64,000 bases of DNA, from positions 54,600,617 to 54,664,616 of the forward strand of contig NC_087070.1 of the NCBI RefSeq assembly GCF_963678635.1, written 5' to 3'. Source of the stretch: Symsagittifera roscoffensis. Its lineage: Eukaryota; Xenacoelomorpha; Acoela; Convolutidae. Both the position numbers and the translations under genes were made by a program. Below, in pieces: positions 1 to 12,600 of the stretch (positions within the stretch are counted from its first letter, which is position 1; the number at the start of each line of letters is the position of its first letter). The notes below the pieces were generated by a model. The model made no database searches. It was not told where the DNA came from and worked only from the letters and a program-made list of their open reading frames with translations.

Positions 1-346
1 GGTACCAATATTTGCGACTTAGGTTAGACAAAAAGAAGGTTCTTTCTAATACAGTAAGCTAAGGCTAGTGTAGAAAGAGTCAATGAACGCAAGTAAACAG
101 ACAAAACTACTGATTTGTTTTTCAAAAAAAATCTCAACTTTCAAATTTCACAGAAAAAAAATAGATGCCTCAAATCCACAAAGGTAATGAACTGAATTTG
201 AAAAGTAAATGGCGAAAAAGAAAAATTGAACCTGAACAAATTTTAAGATTTTCCCGAAAAGACACGAAAAAAAATCATTGCTACCTATATAAGACTACTT
301 TTATCGACTCATGAAAACTTGGAAAGAAACTAAAAACTCGACTCAC
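1..346 (-). other. AGTPBP1: AGTPBP1 intron 14 (partial)
   Basis: Holds the tail of an R2-type repeat (1-60) and an R1 copy from about 64 to 325. No gene seen. Confidence 0.7.
64..325 (+). repeat. R1 repeat copy (internal deletion)
   Basis: Has the AAAGAGTCAATGAACGCAAG start and an end like CTATATAAGACTACTTTTATCG. Lies about 20 bp from the donor of AGTPBP1 exon 14. Confidence 0.65.
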
Positions 347-605
347 TGTATACATTCGCCAGTGCGTCATCGTCCACGCTAGTCTGACAAGTTGGACCCA
401 CGTGGTTATTACTCCCACTGCCACTACTACCACCACTCCCATTTCTGCTGTTACCATTATTGTTACTATTGTTGTGTTGTGGAATCGCGGCTGTGATTGT
501 GAGTAGTGGACAGTCGTTGCCAGCTATGCTGCGACACAGACTCTGTCGTCTGAAGTAGATGTCACCTCTCTGAGCAGCTTGCCGCTCCAACTTGTCCAAG
601 TGCAC
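347..605 (-). CDS. AGTPBP1: AGTPBP1 exon 14, start of the peptidase domain with a low-complexity insert
   Basis: Encodes VHLDKLERQ... [24 protein letters not shown], matching the CCP peptidase start. An Asn/Ser/Gly-rich run of about 35 residues follows, where vertebrate CCP1 goes almost directly to the zinc-binding strand. The acceptor is tttgtttag and the donor TACA|GTGAGT (phase 1). The zinc-site exon is off the left edge. Confidence 0.94.
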
Positions 606-3600
606 CTAAACAAAACACGTAGCAGTGTTTTATGTGAATTCGGAGAGACATTTCGACAGACCCTAAAAAGGTCGACATAAAACCGAAACTTTAGTGCCGC
701 GTATATTGGAAAAAAGACTTGCATCCTTTGAATGTACTCTGACAGCACCCAATTACAGGGGTGGTATTTCAAATATTGTAAAATTTTTTATTGAAGTTTG
801 TTCAACTCAGAGTTTGAAAAAAATCATAAGACTTTGTGAAGTATTTTATATTTAATTTTTTGAAAAATTTTAAAATGAATCAAGAAAAGTCACCTCTCGG
901 AATTTAAAGCAGTTGAGCAGTCGCATTTGGACGCGAAATTTGCAACTTGGAGCTCCTGAGAGCACCCTTGCAGTACTCAACTACAAAAATGGGAATTTCA
1001 AGTCTTTTGAATTATTAAATCTCAGTTTTCTTAAAAGTTAAAAAAATCATAAGACACGTCATATCTCGAAACTTCAAGGATTTGAGCAGTCATATTTTAA
1101 ACCAAGAATTGCAAGTGCCCTGAAAGCACCCAACAACAGGGTTGAGAATCTCAACCTTTGAGTATTTTTAATTTAAGTTTTCTGAAAATTTTTGAAAAAA
1201 TCAATAAAATGTCGTATCTCGTAAACTGAAACGAATTTTTTGTTCAAAATTGGGGTCCAAATTCGCAACTCCTGTGGCAACCCTGACAGCAATACTATAT
1301 TGGGTTGCTAATTTCAAAATTGATGAAATAAACTTTGAAGTCAAACTGGAAAGATGAACAAAAATTCTTAACCATTGCCATGTACGATATAGCTTAAACG
1401 TGAAAAAATTCTTTCGTTAAACATGCTGAAAAATACGGTGAAAAGCTAAAACATGGCGAGATAATGAAACCCGCATTTAAATATATAATTGACAATCCAT
1501 AGATATTACATAGATAATAGATAGATCGAAAGATAGATACATAGAGAGATAAATAGATAGATAATAGATAGATAGTTTTTAAAAGCACGCCTCCCATTTT
1601 AATTATATCCTTTATGATATCACATCATAGTTTGGCTGTAGGTCCTTAGTTTTTTCTCACAACTTAGTCTTTCAAGTGTTTTGGGAGAGCTGAGAACACC
1701 AAAGTTTTGTAAAAAAAAGAAAAGGTAACGAAAGAAGCCTTGATCCTTGATTAATACAACTTTTGCTAAAACCGAAACCTAGCCTCCGAGCTCGGGATTT
1801 GGACTCTCACTCCCTCGCATCTGCGCGACCCCTTGACGGTTAGAAGACACTAGCCACTATAAAGCAGCTACAAATAATAACAAGGACAGCCGGTTGCTGT
1901 GCAAGTAGCAGAGAATGTTCCGATCATATTCATAAAAAAAATTTCTTCAAATTAGTGTCGTTTTTAGTGAGTGATGCGATTTCAGAACTATACGATCGCG
2001 TAGACAATTAGTGAATTAGGCATGATAGGCAAAATTGATTGCGAAAAAATGAAACAGAATTAAAATTTTCAAAAAAAAATTTTCTTATTTTTTGTCCAGT
2101 AGTTATAATTTTTTTAAAGCTGTTTGAATAAAAAAACAAGAAACCTAGCCAACAGACAGTTAGAAAAGAGCCAATTAATGAACGCAAGTAAACCGAAAAA
2201 AATATTGAAATACTTTTAAAAAAAACTCAATTTTCGAATTTCACAGACAAAACAGATGGCCTTATAGCTCTTTGAATTTCTGAAACATTGACTTTTTTGA
2301 AAAAAAATTAACCACATTTGAGAATTTTGAACCAATACGTAATATTTTTATCCTGCTGGGAAATCTGGAAAATTGAAATCTACTTTCGAAGCTAGAAGTC
2401 GATTACGTTTTTTGTGACCTTTACACTTAAAAATAAATAAAAAAAAAAAACAAACGCAAAAAGATGATTTTGAGCCTGAACAAATTTTAAAACATTCCCT
2501 GAAAAACAAAACGAAAAAAATATTACGACCGAAATAAGAGTCCGAACAACGTTCATCGGCTCGTAAAAACCTGAGAATTTGCAAAAAAACTGCTTCAAAA
2601 GCGTGCCAGATAAAATAAATTGCATTTGGAAAGGCTAGGACGAAAAAACTCGGACAACCAAAAGTCGAAAAAAAAACATTTTTTCAATAAATAAACTTGA
2701 ATACCTGCATCATTGTGTATGAGAAAGGATAGTGATATGCGATGTAGACAATGTCATCCGAATGCTGAAACTGCAAAGAGAAGGTGAGTGTGTAGTACGT
2801 GCAGCCTTTTTTGCCCCCGGTGACAGATGCGTTGCGGATAAACTGGTTCTTATAGTAGCCGATTGAGAAGCCAGATCTCTGCCAGCGCCCAATTCCAGTG
2901 TCTAGCATGTCTTGCACAGAGTAGGTCAAGGGCTGCATGCCTAAAACGGACAGGGCACTAAATTTCTCGCACGCAGTTGCTATGTTATTGAGCATTGCAT
3001 CCTGACAGCTTGAACCAAATGTGGCATTATCACATTAAATTTACGGAACTCGCTCAAAAATGTCAATTTGCTGCTTTCTGAAAACCCACTTGATCACTTT
3101 CAATTGTTTTGCAAAAAGTTATTTGTCAAGTAGCCCCTTGCAATCCCTAAGTAATCTGATGAAGCGCTTTTGAACTCACCGAAATTGAACTGACTGTTTG
3201 GTTTTTCGAGATTCACAATATTGAATCTGTACTCGACATTTGCTCGCATGTTGGCCACTTCGAAGTAGAACCACTGCGTGAATGACCTCGAGTTGGTGTC
3301 TGTGTTGAGCACTAGGTCGTACTCCCTCTCTCGCACTTGAGTCGCCTTTCTCAGGTTGCCACACTCGAACACCGACGAGAACACTAATGTGGGAACCTGT
3401 AACGAAACAACCACTCATTTGTGCTCGGTGAGACGACAGACAGCTGTTATTAGGGCCACGACGACTCCCATTCATTTTCACTGGGACTTTCTGCAATTTT
3501 ACTACGGTTACAATTTTCAGGTTCGCGTGCCTTGCTTATTTGAATGATGTCAACCATCCGAAAGCTGCAAATATATTCGTGAGTGTTCATAATCTCCGTT

Positions 3601-6600
3601 CGTCTAAATCACCTGGCAACTCCCAGATAGTTTAGCGACTAAACTTACCCTGCAGTCAAATGGGATGTGACAGTTTGAACTTCATGAACCATTGAGTAAA
3701 AGAAACTGCTCTTCATCCAATAGATACATAATACGGGAAGATATCGTAATAAAAAACTTCACAGCCTGTAAACTTTAACTGTTTCATCTTATTTTTTTAT
3801 TAGACCTCGGCCTGCTCAGTGCAGGGCCAACCGTGAGGGAGGGAGATGTCATCCATTCTGCCACAGCCGGTCCCACCTTGAGGAGGCGGATGACACTGGG
3901 AGCCCTCCAACCGTGACCGAAGCGGGATTTGAACGCATGACCCTCGTGTTGAGAGACATGTGCCTAACCCACTAAATGTTTCTTCTAAATCAGCATGATA
4001 AGTTTTGTCATCAAAGCCTTTTCTGATTATCCAGAATACTCGAACTACGCAATCAGCAGTTAGATAGTTACTATGTTATTGTTCCCACCACTTCACGCAG
4101 GAGGGAAGGAACTATGAATTATCCGGCTTATTTTCCGCCCAATTTTGATTACTTCATTTTCCGCTCAATTAAAGCGCGTAGTCACGTGGGATATCATATT
4201 GAATCCCGATCTTCAGCAGGGCTGGACAAATCTGGACAGCCATTCGTGCCCTCCTTTCTGCGCCAAAAGTCAGCCAAATCGAACTGCTAGGATCGGCTGC
4301 GGCCAATGGACTTATTAAATTAAGATTTTGATTTCAATTCACTTTACTTTAAAAATACGTGTTTTCATTCACTTTTGTCTAATCTTAACCCAATTTGAGA
4401 AAAACGTGTTTGAAAATTCAAGTTTGGTTAGTTTTGTTCGGATAATTTAAATCAGCACTGTATATTGTAATGAAACTAAAAGGTTGAAAGTTTTCTTTAT
4501 AGAAATCAATCAATTAGTTTTTTGGCCTTCTTGAGTTCATGGACATTTTTCCATCTGTCTGTCTGATGGCTATGTTTCAGTAATAAGGGCCGCTAGATTT
4601 TTCAGGGATAAGGGTATTACATAATTTTGTGTGTTTGGTTTTTCAATATTTAATCCTTTCTTTATATTTAATCGAAGAATTCAAACAAACGTTATTAATT
4701 GAATATGCCTATTTCACTATGACTCTCTAATATGCCTAAGTTCTAGGCTTTTGCTGAGGTCCTCGCGTCACACCACGGAAAAAAAACGACACAGATTTTG
4801 GGGGAAAAATGTTTGTTTGCTTAAACTTCTACATTATTGTGGTTATTGCGGCAACCGACTATCATTGTTGAGTTTCGTGGGGGTCATTAAAGGTCAATTT
4901 TTGACAATCGAACCCTGGGAGTTAAGCGTAAGTAAGCTGAAAGAAGCTTGTCTGGGTTTGAAAAAAAAACAGATTGTAATCATTATCAGAATTAATCATG
5001 TTTGTTTAAACTCTTCGATTAAATATAAAGGAAGGATTAAATATTGAAAAACCAAAAACACAAAATTATGTAATACCCTTATCCCTAAAAAATCTAGCGG
5101 CCCTTATTATTGAAACATAGCCATCAGACAGACAGATGGAAAAATGTCCATGAATTCAAGAAGGCCATAAACCTAAACGATTGAATTCTATAAAGAAAAC
5201 TTTCAACCTTTTAGTTTCATTACAATATACAGAGCGGACTTAAATTATCCGGACAAAACTAACAAAACTTGAATTTTCAAACACGTTTTTCTCAAATTGG
5301 GTTAAGATTAGACAAAAGTGAACTGAACAAAAGTTGCCGAGAATTTCTCCGAAATTCTCAATCAAAATTTTACCCCAAAAATGGGTCATTTTGGCTTTTT
5401 TTAATTAATCAAGAATTACGCAGAAACTACTTTGTTAATTGATGAGGAATATATATCACAAGAAGTCTCTAACACATCCCAACAAAGTTCTAGAAGGATT
5501 AAATCCTTTTTTATAATTTGATTTTAAGCAAAGATTTTGGGTTTTATAAAGTAAAAATCACGTTTCTTGACTATCAAGCAAAATATATTTTCTCTTATAC
5601 AGGTTTTTGGAGATTTAACCCTTATTCAACTTTGTTGGGTTGTGTAAGAGGCTTCTTGTGATATAACTTTCTCATGAATTAACAAAGTAGTTTCAGCGTA
5701 ATTCTTGAATAATTGAAAAAAGCCAAAATGACCCATTTTTGGGGTAATATTCTGGTTGAGAATTTCGAAGAAAAAATTGCACCATATTAATTCTGATGAA
5801 ATTCTAAGCAACTTTTGTTCTCTTCACTTTTGTCTAATCTTAACCCAATTTGAGAAAAACGTGTTTGAAAGTTTTTTTTCATTTTGTCCGGATAATTTAA
5901 ATCAAATCAGCGCTGTACTTATGTCCATAAATATGCATGAAACATCTACAACAATCAGCAGATGAAAACGTAGCGGAGCATAACGATGTAAACAGTCCTG
6001 GAATAAGAGGAAAGATAGCAAACATCGGGCCCATTCTTAATATTTTGAAAAAGAAATCGAAGCCAAAAATAAAATACTTGCCTTGCTGGAGTAATCTACG
6101 TGTTTTCTGCCGTTGCCCCCAGAAACCACCTGCTCCTCCAGGTCATAAACTGTAGCTTGAATCAATGACTGTGGGAACAAAAACCGCTCAAAATCTTCAA
6201 ACATTTTGTATCTAGCAATCACTGGTTTTTCCTCTTTGTAATATTCCACTACATTCGATCTAAGATGACCGTATGCTTCTGGAATCGGAACTTTCTGGAA
6301 CTGCACCGCACTTAAAGCATTCCAAGCCATACTGGCGTATCTATGTGGCGCATCGTACGGTGTAGGCAACTCTGCGCTGTCTATTTTTGGTCTCGTCTCT
6401 TCTCTTTCGAATCTCGGAGAACTACTGACCGTATTTGATTGACTTTTAAACCCACCGGGGCTGGGGTAATTCATATAAGGGTACCAAGAACTAGACGATG
6501 AACTCTCTGTCGACGATGACTTTATTCCGTTATCTGCAACTCCTAAAGTCGACGTATGTCGTGCTAGTTGAGACCCGAACGAGAACCCGTCGGTGCAAGA

Positions 6601-9600
6601 TGTTGTCGATTTCGATTTAAGTAATGTCTTTTTAGTCGACTTAATGAGTCGGTCTCTAAGGGCCATTTGATGGGAGTTTATGGGTAGTTTGGGCAGCGAT
6701 CTAGTCAAAAACGACGATGATGCGAAACTAGAGCTACTGAGGGATCCCATATTTGACTGACTACTTGAACCTAATACCGAAGTATTGTTCAGACTTCGTT
6801 TTTTCGTTCCTGAAATCTTGCCCGTTCCAAGCTCTGATTGACATCGATTGTTCTTTTTTCCAACAAGCGAAACGCCTTCTGTTTTCGTGAAGTTCAAGTT
6901 ATTCAACACCTATGCATAAGATACAATGGCGCCGTTCAACAAATTACATATATTAGCCCGCCCCGCGTATTTTTTTTGCAAAAAAAAACACGTCAATTTC
7001 TACGTTTCTCAATTCCTATAAGTTAACACAGTCTTAGAAGATATTCAATCTTTATCGGCATTTTTTCAGTATCTAAAAACGGAATCTTAGTAATTTCTAA
7101 ACAAGTGAGTCTCTTGTTTTAAACCCAGGTCCTACTAAATGCAGGAATATCCGTGGGAGAGGGGATGTCATTCATTTCGGCGTAACCGTTTCACTTTCAG
7201 GAGGCAGATGACACTGCGACTACAGCGGAGGGGATGACAACCGTAACTAAAGTGGGATTCGAAAACACGACCCTTGATGAAAGACGCGTGCCTTACCCAA
7301 CTCGGCCAAGGCAGCTGTGAGATTTCCCTATCACGAAGAGTACGATGAAAAAGCTAACAACCTATGAAACAGAGGCCAAGCAGAGCTAGTGGGCAGAAAA
7401 GTAGAGGGAAACCACTACTTAGGAAAAAAAACATTATCTGCCAACAAGTTCAACTTCAGGAAAAAAGGAGAAAAGCAACAAACATCGTTAAATCAGCATT
7501 CATTAAAACTTTCTGATTTTCAACGTTTTTGGAAGACACCCGCACCCCATTTATACGTCCACCTATTTTCTGAAACTTAAAAAGCATGAAAATCTGTTTT
7601 TGATCACCAAACGATGAATTACAGATCGATTTTCACTCATGGTAAAATGATTAATTTAGAAAACTTCATGCTTTGAAAATTAAACTGACAGAAATTACGC
7701 AGACAAACGGTAATCCGATAATTCCCAGAAAAAGTTTTCATTTCAGGCATCGCAAAATAGCTATAGGTTCCATATAAGAGTCCAATTATATAGAGTCTAT
7801 AGTCCAATTTCATACAGATTTTTTAAGTTGCTCACGGAAAAAGTCTAGCTCCCGCTTAGAAACCAAGTAACATAGCCAACTGACAGTTGGAAAAGAGTAT
7901 TGAACGCAAGAAAACTGAAAAAAAACTGACTTGTTTTTCAAAAACCTTCAACTTTTGAATTTCGAAGAAAAAAAATAGATGCCCTTAAAGCTCTTTGAAT
8001 TGTAGAACAATTTATGATGGACACTTTTTTGTTAAAATTGACGCAGTTTGAGAAAACTGGATCAATAGGCAAAACTTTTATTTCGCTGGGAAATCTGATA
8101 ATTAATTTCCATTTTCGTGACCTTTACATTTTTGCTTTTAGATAGAGGAGTTTGCCTTCCTGTTAACAATGGAAACGCACTGAACTTAAAAAAAATCACG
8201 AAAAAGTCAAACCGCGAAAAATCAAAAATGAGCGTGAACAAATTTTAAGACTTTTCCGTTAACAAAAATCACCAAAACCTGTGTAAGAGTACTCGCTACG
8301 TTCATTGCTCTAAACAAATTCACTAACTTCATACTGTTCTTTCAAAACCACCTCTTCAGTCGAAATTAAAGTGGCCGATTGGGTGGAGCCCCGTGCGAAC
8401 AGTGACTTAAACACACCGCCTGTGATCTCCTCGCTGTGCTGAATGTCAGTTTTTGAACTTCCAAACGTATCCGAGGACCAGTCAAAACATACGCTCTGGT
8501 TTTTACTGTGACTGGAAACCTCTTCTCTAGCTCGCTTCAACATCCAGCCTACTGCTTCTTCGCAAAACGTACTGTAACGAGGAGATATTTCAGAATGTGG
8601 CAGTTTTCGAGCTATTAATTCAGGAAAGATCCATTGGTACTCTTTTTAATTGTTGTTGATTCGCAAAAAGTGAGATGTTTTTAAACGCTTTCTCGTAATT
8701 ATGTAGTTTATTCAAGCATAACATTTTGACCGCCTATTCTGATATATCACCTGTAACAATTCTCGAGGTCCTCGCGTGACCTCGTGGTCACTTTATCACT
8801 AAAATACTCGTCCGCTTCCTTTTCGTCATCTTCATCGTCAAGGTCATTGTTATTCGGCTGTTGATCAGGTGCGTTGTTCGAGTTCGGAGGAGCCGAAGTG
8901 GACTCGCCATTGGGTGGCCCTTGAATTTGATCCGGATTGTCTTCGTCGTCAAGAAAAAGGTCGGGATCTACGTCAGTAGCAGGCACGAACGAAATGGCGT
9001 TCTCATCTTCGGTCAGATCCAGATCATCATCGTCATCTTCGAAATCTAAATATGACAATATTTCCCTTTCAATGGCTCGTGAATTATCTCAAATCTCTAA
9101 TGAGTATGTTCAAAAAATTACTAAGACGCATCCTGTGTTTCAAATCCTGGTCTACAACAACCAAATATGTTCAAACGCAATAATGAAATTGTTTTCAAAA
9201 ATGGAACAAAGATACTGATTAATCTTTTTAAAAAAAGAAAAACAATAAAAAGGCCAGTTAGCTATCGAGTGGTGTCTTCATGAAAAAACAACTGAACAGC
9301 GTTTTGATTTCTGATTACCAGATATTCGTTATCCCAAATGTATTGATGCCGTGCGTAAACAATGCAAAAATTACTTGATTGTTTAGAGAAGTCATCGAGA
9401 TATTTATATTTGTACAATGGATAAAGAAGATTTGAGTTGGAGCGAATCCTTGAGTTTTTTTGTTCTGGCAAGTCATTTTTTCTGTATTTCGAAAGCTAAA
9501 TCATTATTTTTTGGATCTCGAAATTGTCAAAAAATTCTTGATCGATCATTATGCCATTATTTAGCAAGCCATGCTGCTGCTCCTTGAGTAGTGCAAACGA

Positions 9601-12600
9601 ATAGTTTGAATAAATCAGAAACATCAAATTTTTACATTTTATCAAAACTTAAACTTTTTTTGCAGCAAGTATCAGTTTTAATTGTTTTCAAGCTTAAGCA
9701 GTTCAGTTTTATCACCAGTTTCATATATAAGAGCAGCATACTGATGAAGTGATTGAATATACGTTTTGTAGATACTTAGCAGTTGTTTAGACTGAAACTT
9801 TTATCCTGGTTAAGATTTAACTTGTAAGGTATGAGCCAAGTTTTGGCATTTTCTAAGACAATTGCAGTTATGTAGTATAATAAAATCAATTGCATAGTTT
9901 CACTTTCCTTTTCAGGAATTCACACAACCTTTGGACAGATTCTTGATAAATGGTACGAAAATAAGAGTCCCAGCACTGACTATTTTGAAAACGCTTAAGC
10001 GATAGGTTCAAAGTTGATCCCTTGTTTACAATTTCTACATTCACATTTGTGGAAAAAATGGACTTTCTGCAATTCCCTTTAAATCAAAAACTTTACATTT
10101 CTCATCAAAATTGCATAATCATCATCGCCAAAAGCTGAAAATTCGAGCCTAGTAGTCATTAAAAAGTACATTAAAAGCCGGAAAAAAACGAAATAAAAAA
10201 ACAAAAATTTAACAAATCGAGTTAGTAAAATTACAACCTATGTAAAATCAAACTAGCGTGTAACGCACCTCTGGTGCTTCGATTTTTAACAACTCATAAA
10301 AACCGCATATATTGAAAATAAGATCTGCATCCTTTGAGTGTACTCTGACAGCATCAAAGTACAGGAACTTCAGATTTTGAAAAGGTTTAATTTAAGTTTT
10401 CGGATTTTATTTTGAAAAAATGACAAAAAAACGTCATATCCGGAAAACTAACAAGATTTGAGCACTTAGATTTGGAGGCAAGATTTGCAACTACTGAGAA
10501 ACTGAGAATCTGAGAAAAAATCATAAAAAACGTCATATCTCGAAAACTACAAGGATTTGAGAGGTAAGATTTGGAGGCAAGATTCGCATCCCGTGAGAGT
10601 ACCCTGACAGAACCCAACTACAGGGTAAAAATAAGAAAAAAAAAGAAATTTTTCCAAAATAAATTTTTTAGAAATTTTTGAAAAATCTCGAAAATTGCCG
10701 TATTTCGTAAACTAAAAAGATTTGCTTATTCATATATGGAGGCCAGATTCGCAAAACCTGGGAAAACCCTGACAACATCTCAATATTGGATTGCAAATTT
10801 TCAACACTGAATTTAAACTGGAAAATGGAAAAAAGATCTTAACCATTGCAATATACGGTATAGCTTAAGCCAGCAAAAACTCTTTTGTCAAACACGCAAA
10901 AATAATACGTTTAAAAAGCTTAATCATGGCGTGATAGTGAAGCCCGCATTTAAATATATAAAAGATAGATAGATACCGGATTTTTAAAATGCTAAAACAC
11001 GAAAAGCAACTAATGTGAAAGATGTTTACAGCAAAAAATACATGATTCTTAGATGTTGCAACTAAGCTGGCAAAACATCAGCAGTCAAGTATCAGGCCGA
11101 CAGCTTTACTTGAAATAGAAAATTTTCATTTAAAACAAAAAAACAAGAGTCGCTCAGATTCGAACCCGGAACGTTTGCCGTCCCAGGCAAATTCATTACC
11201 TCCAGGCTAAGTATTCAGGAAAAACTAAGAAACTTGAACTATTATGAACTAAGGTACTGACAGGAGTCTAGATGAAAAAACAATTTACGGGAAAAAAATT
11301 GTTGTAATCGATTGCAATACCCTTATCGCGGGGGGACTTGATCAATAGATAAAGTTTTTATTCGGCTGGGTAATCTGAAAATTAAAATGCACATTCGAAC
11401 TTAGAAGTTGATCACGTTTTTCATTGATCACATTTTTGCTGTTCGATAGTGGATTTTGCCTTCCTTTCAACAAAAGAAATGAACTGAGTTGAAAAGATAT
11501 CAAAAGTCAAATCGCAAACAAGTAAATTTTCCCGAAAAAAATGACATAAGTCTGAAATACGTGTATCGACTCAAAAAAAAAATACGTGGTTCATATGAAA
11601 TAAGCTTTGGTTCATAGGCTGGGTTCAAATGCGTTTAAAATCATTTTGAATCTCTTTGGCCTTAAGTTCTTTACTTGTGTAAAAAATCATTTAAGGGAGT
11701 TTTTTCAACATGAGAAACATTTAGGTCAAATTTGCTGACACTTTATCCTATTCAGAGAACATTTCTCCATCTGATGCAAAACTGAAACTGAACTCAACGA
11801 GTGACGGAAAAATCTTTGCAGCTTGATGAATATTATTTTTGCAAACTAAAAGTCAATCAGGTGTTAACTCTCCATTTGCACGTTCGTTTTACCTTATGAA
11901 TTCGAACGGAACTTTAAAAAAAACGAAGTTAAACTGCAAAAAAAAACAAATTCGAGCCTGAACAACTTCAAAGACTTTTTGCGCAAACCAACGAGAAAAA
12001 ATCAACACAAACTATATAAGGGTCTTCACTACGATTATGGATACCTAAAAATAGAAGCCTCTTACTAAACAGATGCTTCCTTGCTTATTTAATTAATTAC
12101 AACACAAAAACACGGTGACAGGACTACTTGCCCCAATTCAATTGGCTCTCTGACAATCTGTCATATACTAAATTGCCCTACATGGCTTTTGGTCCTATGT
12201 CAACTTGTCCCCATGGATCTGTCCCATACTTAACATTTTATTTGATTCTTGGATGTTCGAATTGAAGACCAGCAAGCGCTAAGGACTGGACTCGTTTTGA
12301 GATAACAAAAGAATCAAATCGAAAAATTTTAACTGAGCCTAAAAACAAAAACTTTTGGCACTTACACGCTAAAATTTGACAATAATCCACAATTAGCGCC
12401 ATTGAAACTAAATACAGCTATTCTTTCATTTTGCGTCATTGTTTTACCATTTTGTTCCTAAACATCCATCATAAATTCCATGAGTCAAATTACGTGGAGA
12501 ATAACTCAACGAAACAAATGAACGCTCATTATTGACGGACAAGACTTCCCAAAAAGCAAACGACAAAACACAGTACTTGACATGCGCAAGATACGGTTCA

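Larger units (their letters stand above)
606..2704 (-). other. AGTPBP1: AGTPBP1 intron 13
   Basis: About 2.1 kb of repeats: degenerate 'TCATATCTCGAAA' units (650-1340), a conserved flank (1360-1500), a GATA microsatellite, a tRNA-like segment and an R1 copy. No host exon seen. Confidence 0.75.
3397..6081 (-). other. AGTPBP1: AGTPBP1 intron 11
   Basis: Contains a SINE (3800-3975), a large foldback and a TA-flanked long-TIR MITE. I see nothing recognisable in 3400-3790 or 3980-4360. Confidence 0.75.
6910..8327 (-). other. AGTPBP1: AGTPBP1 intron 10
   Basis: Holds a SINE at 7125-7315 and an R1 copy at 7863-8316. I see nothing coding in between. Confidence 0.75.
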
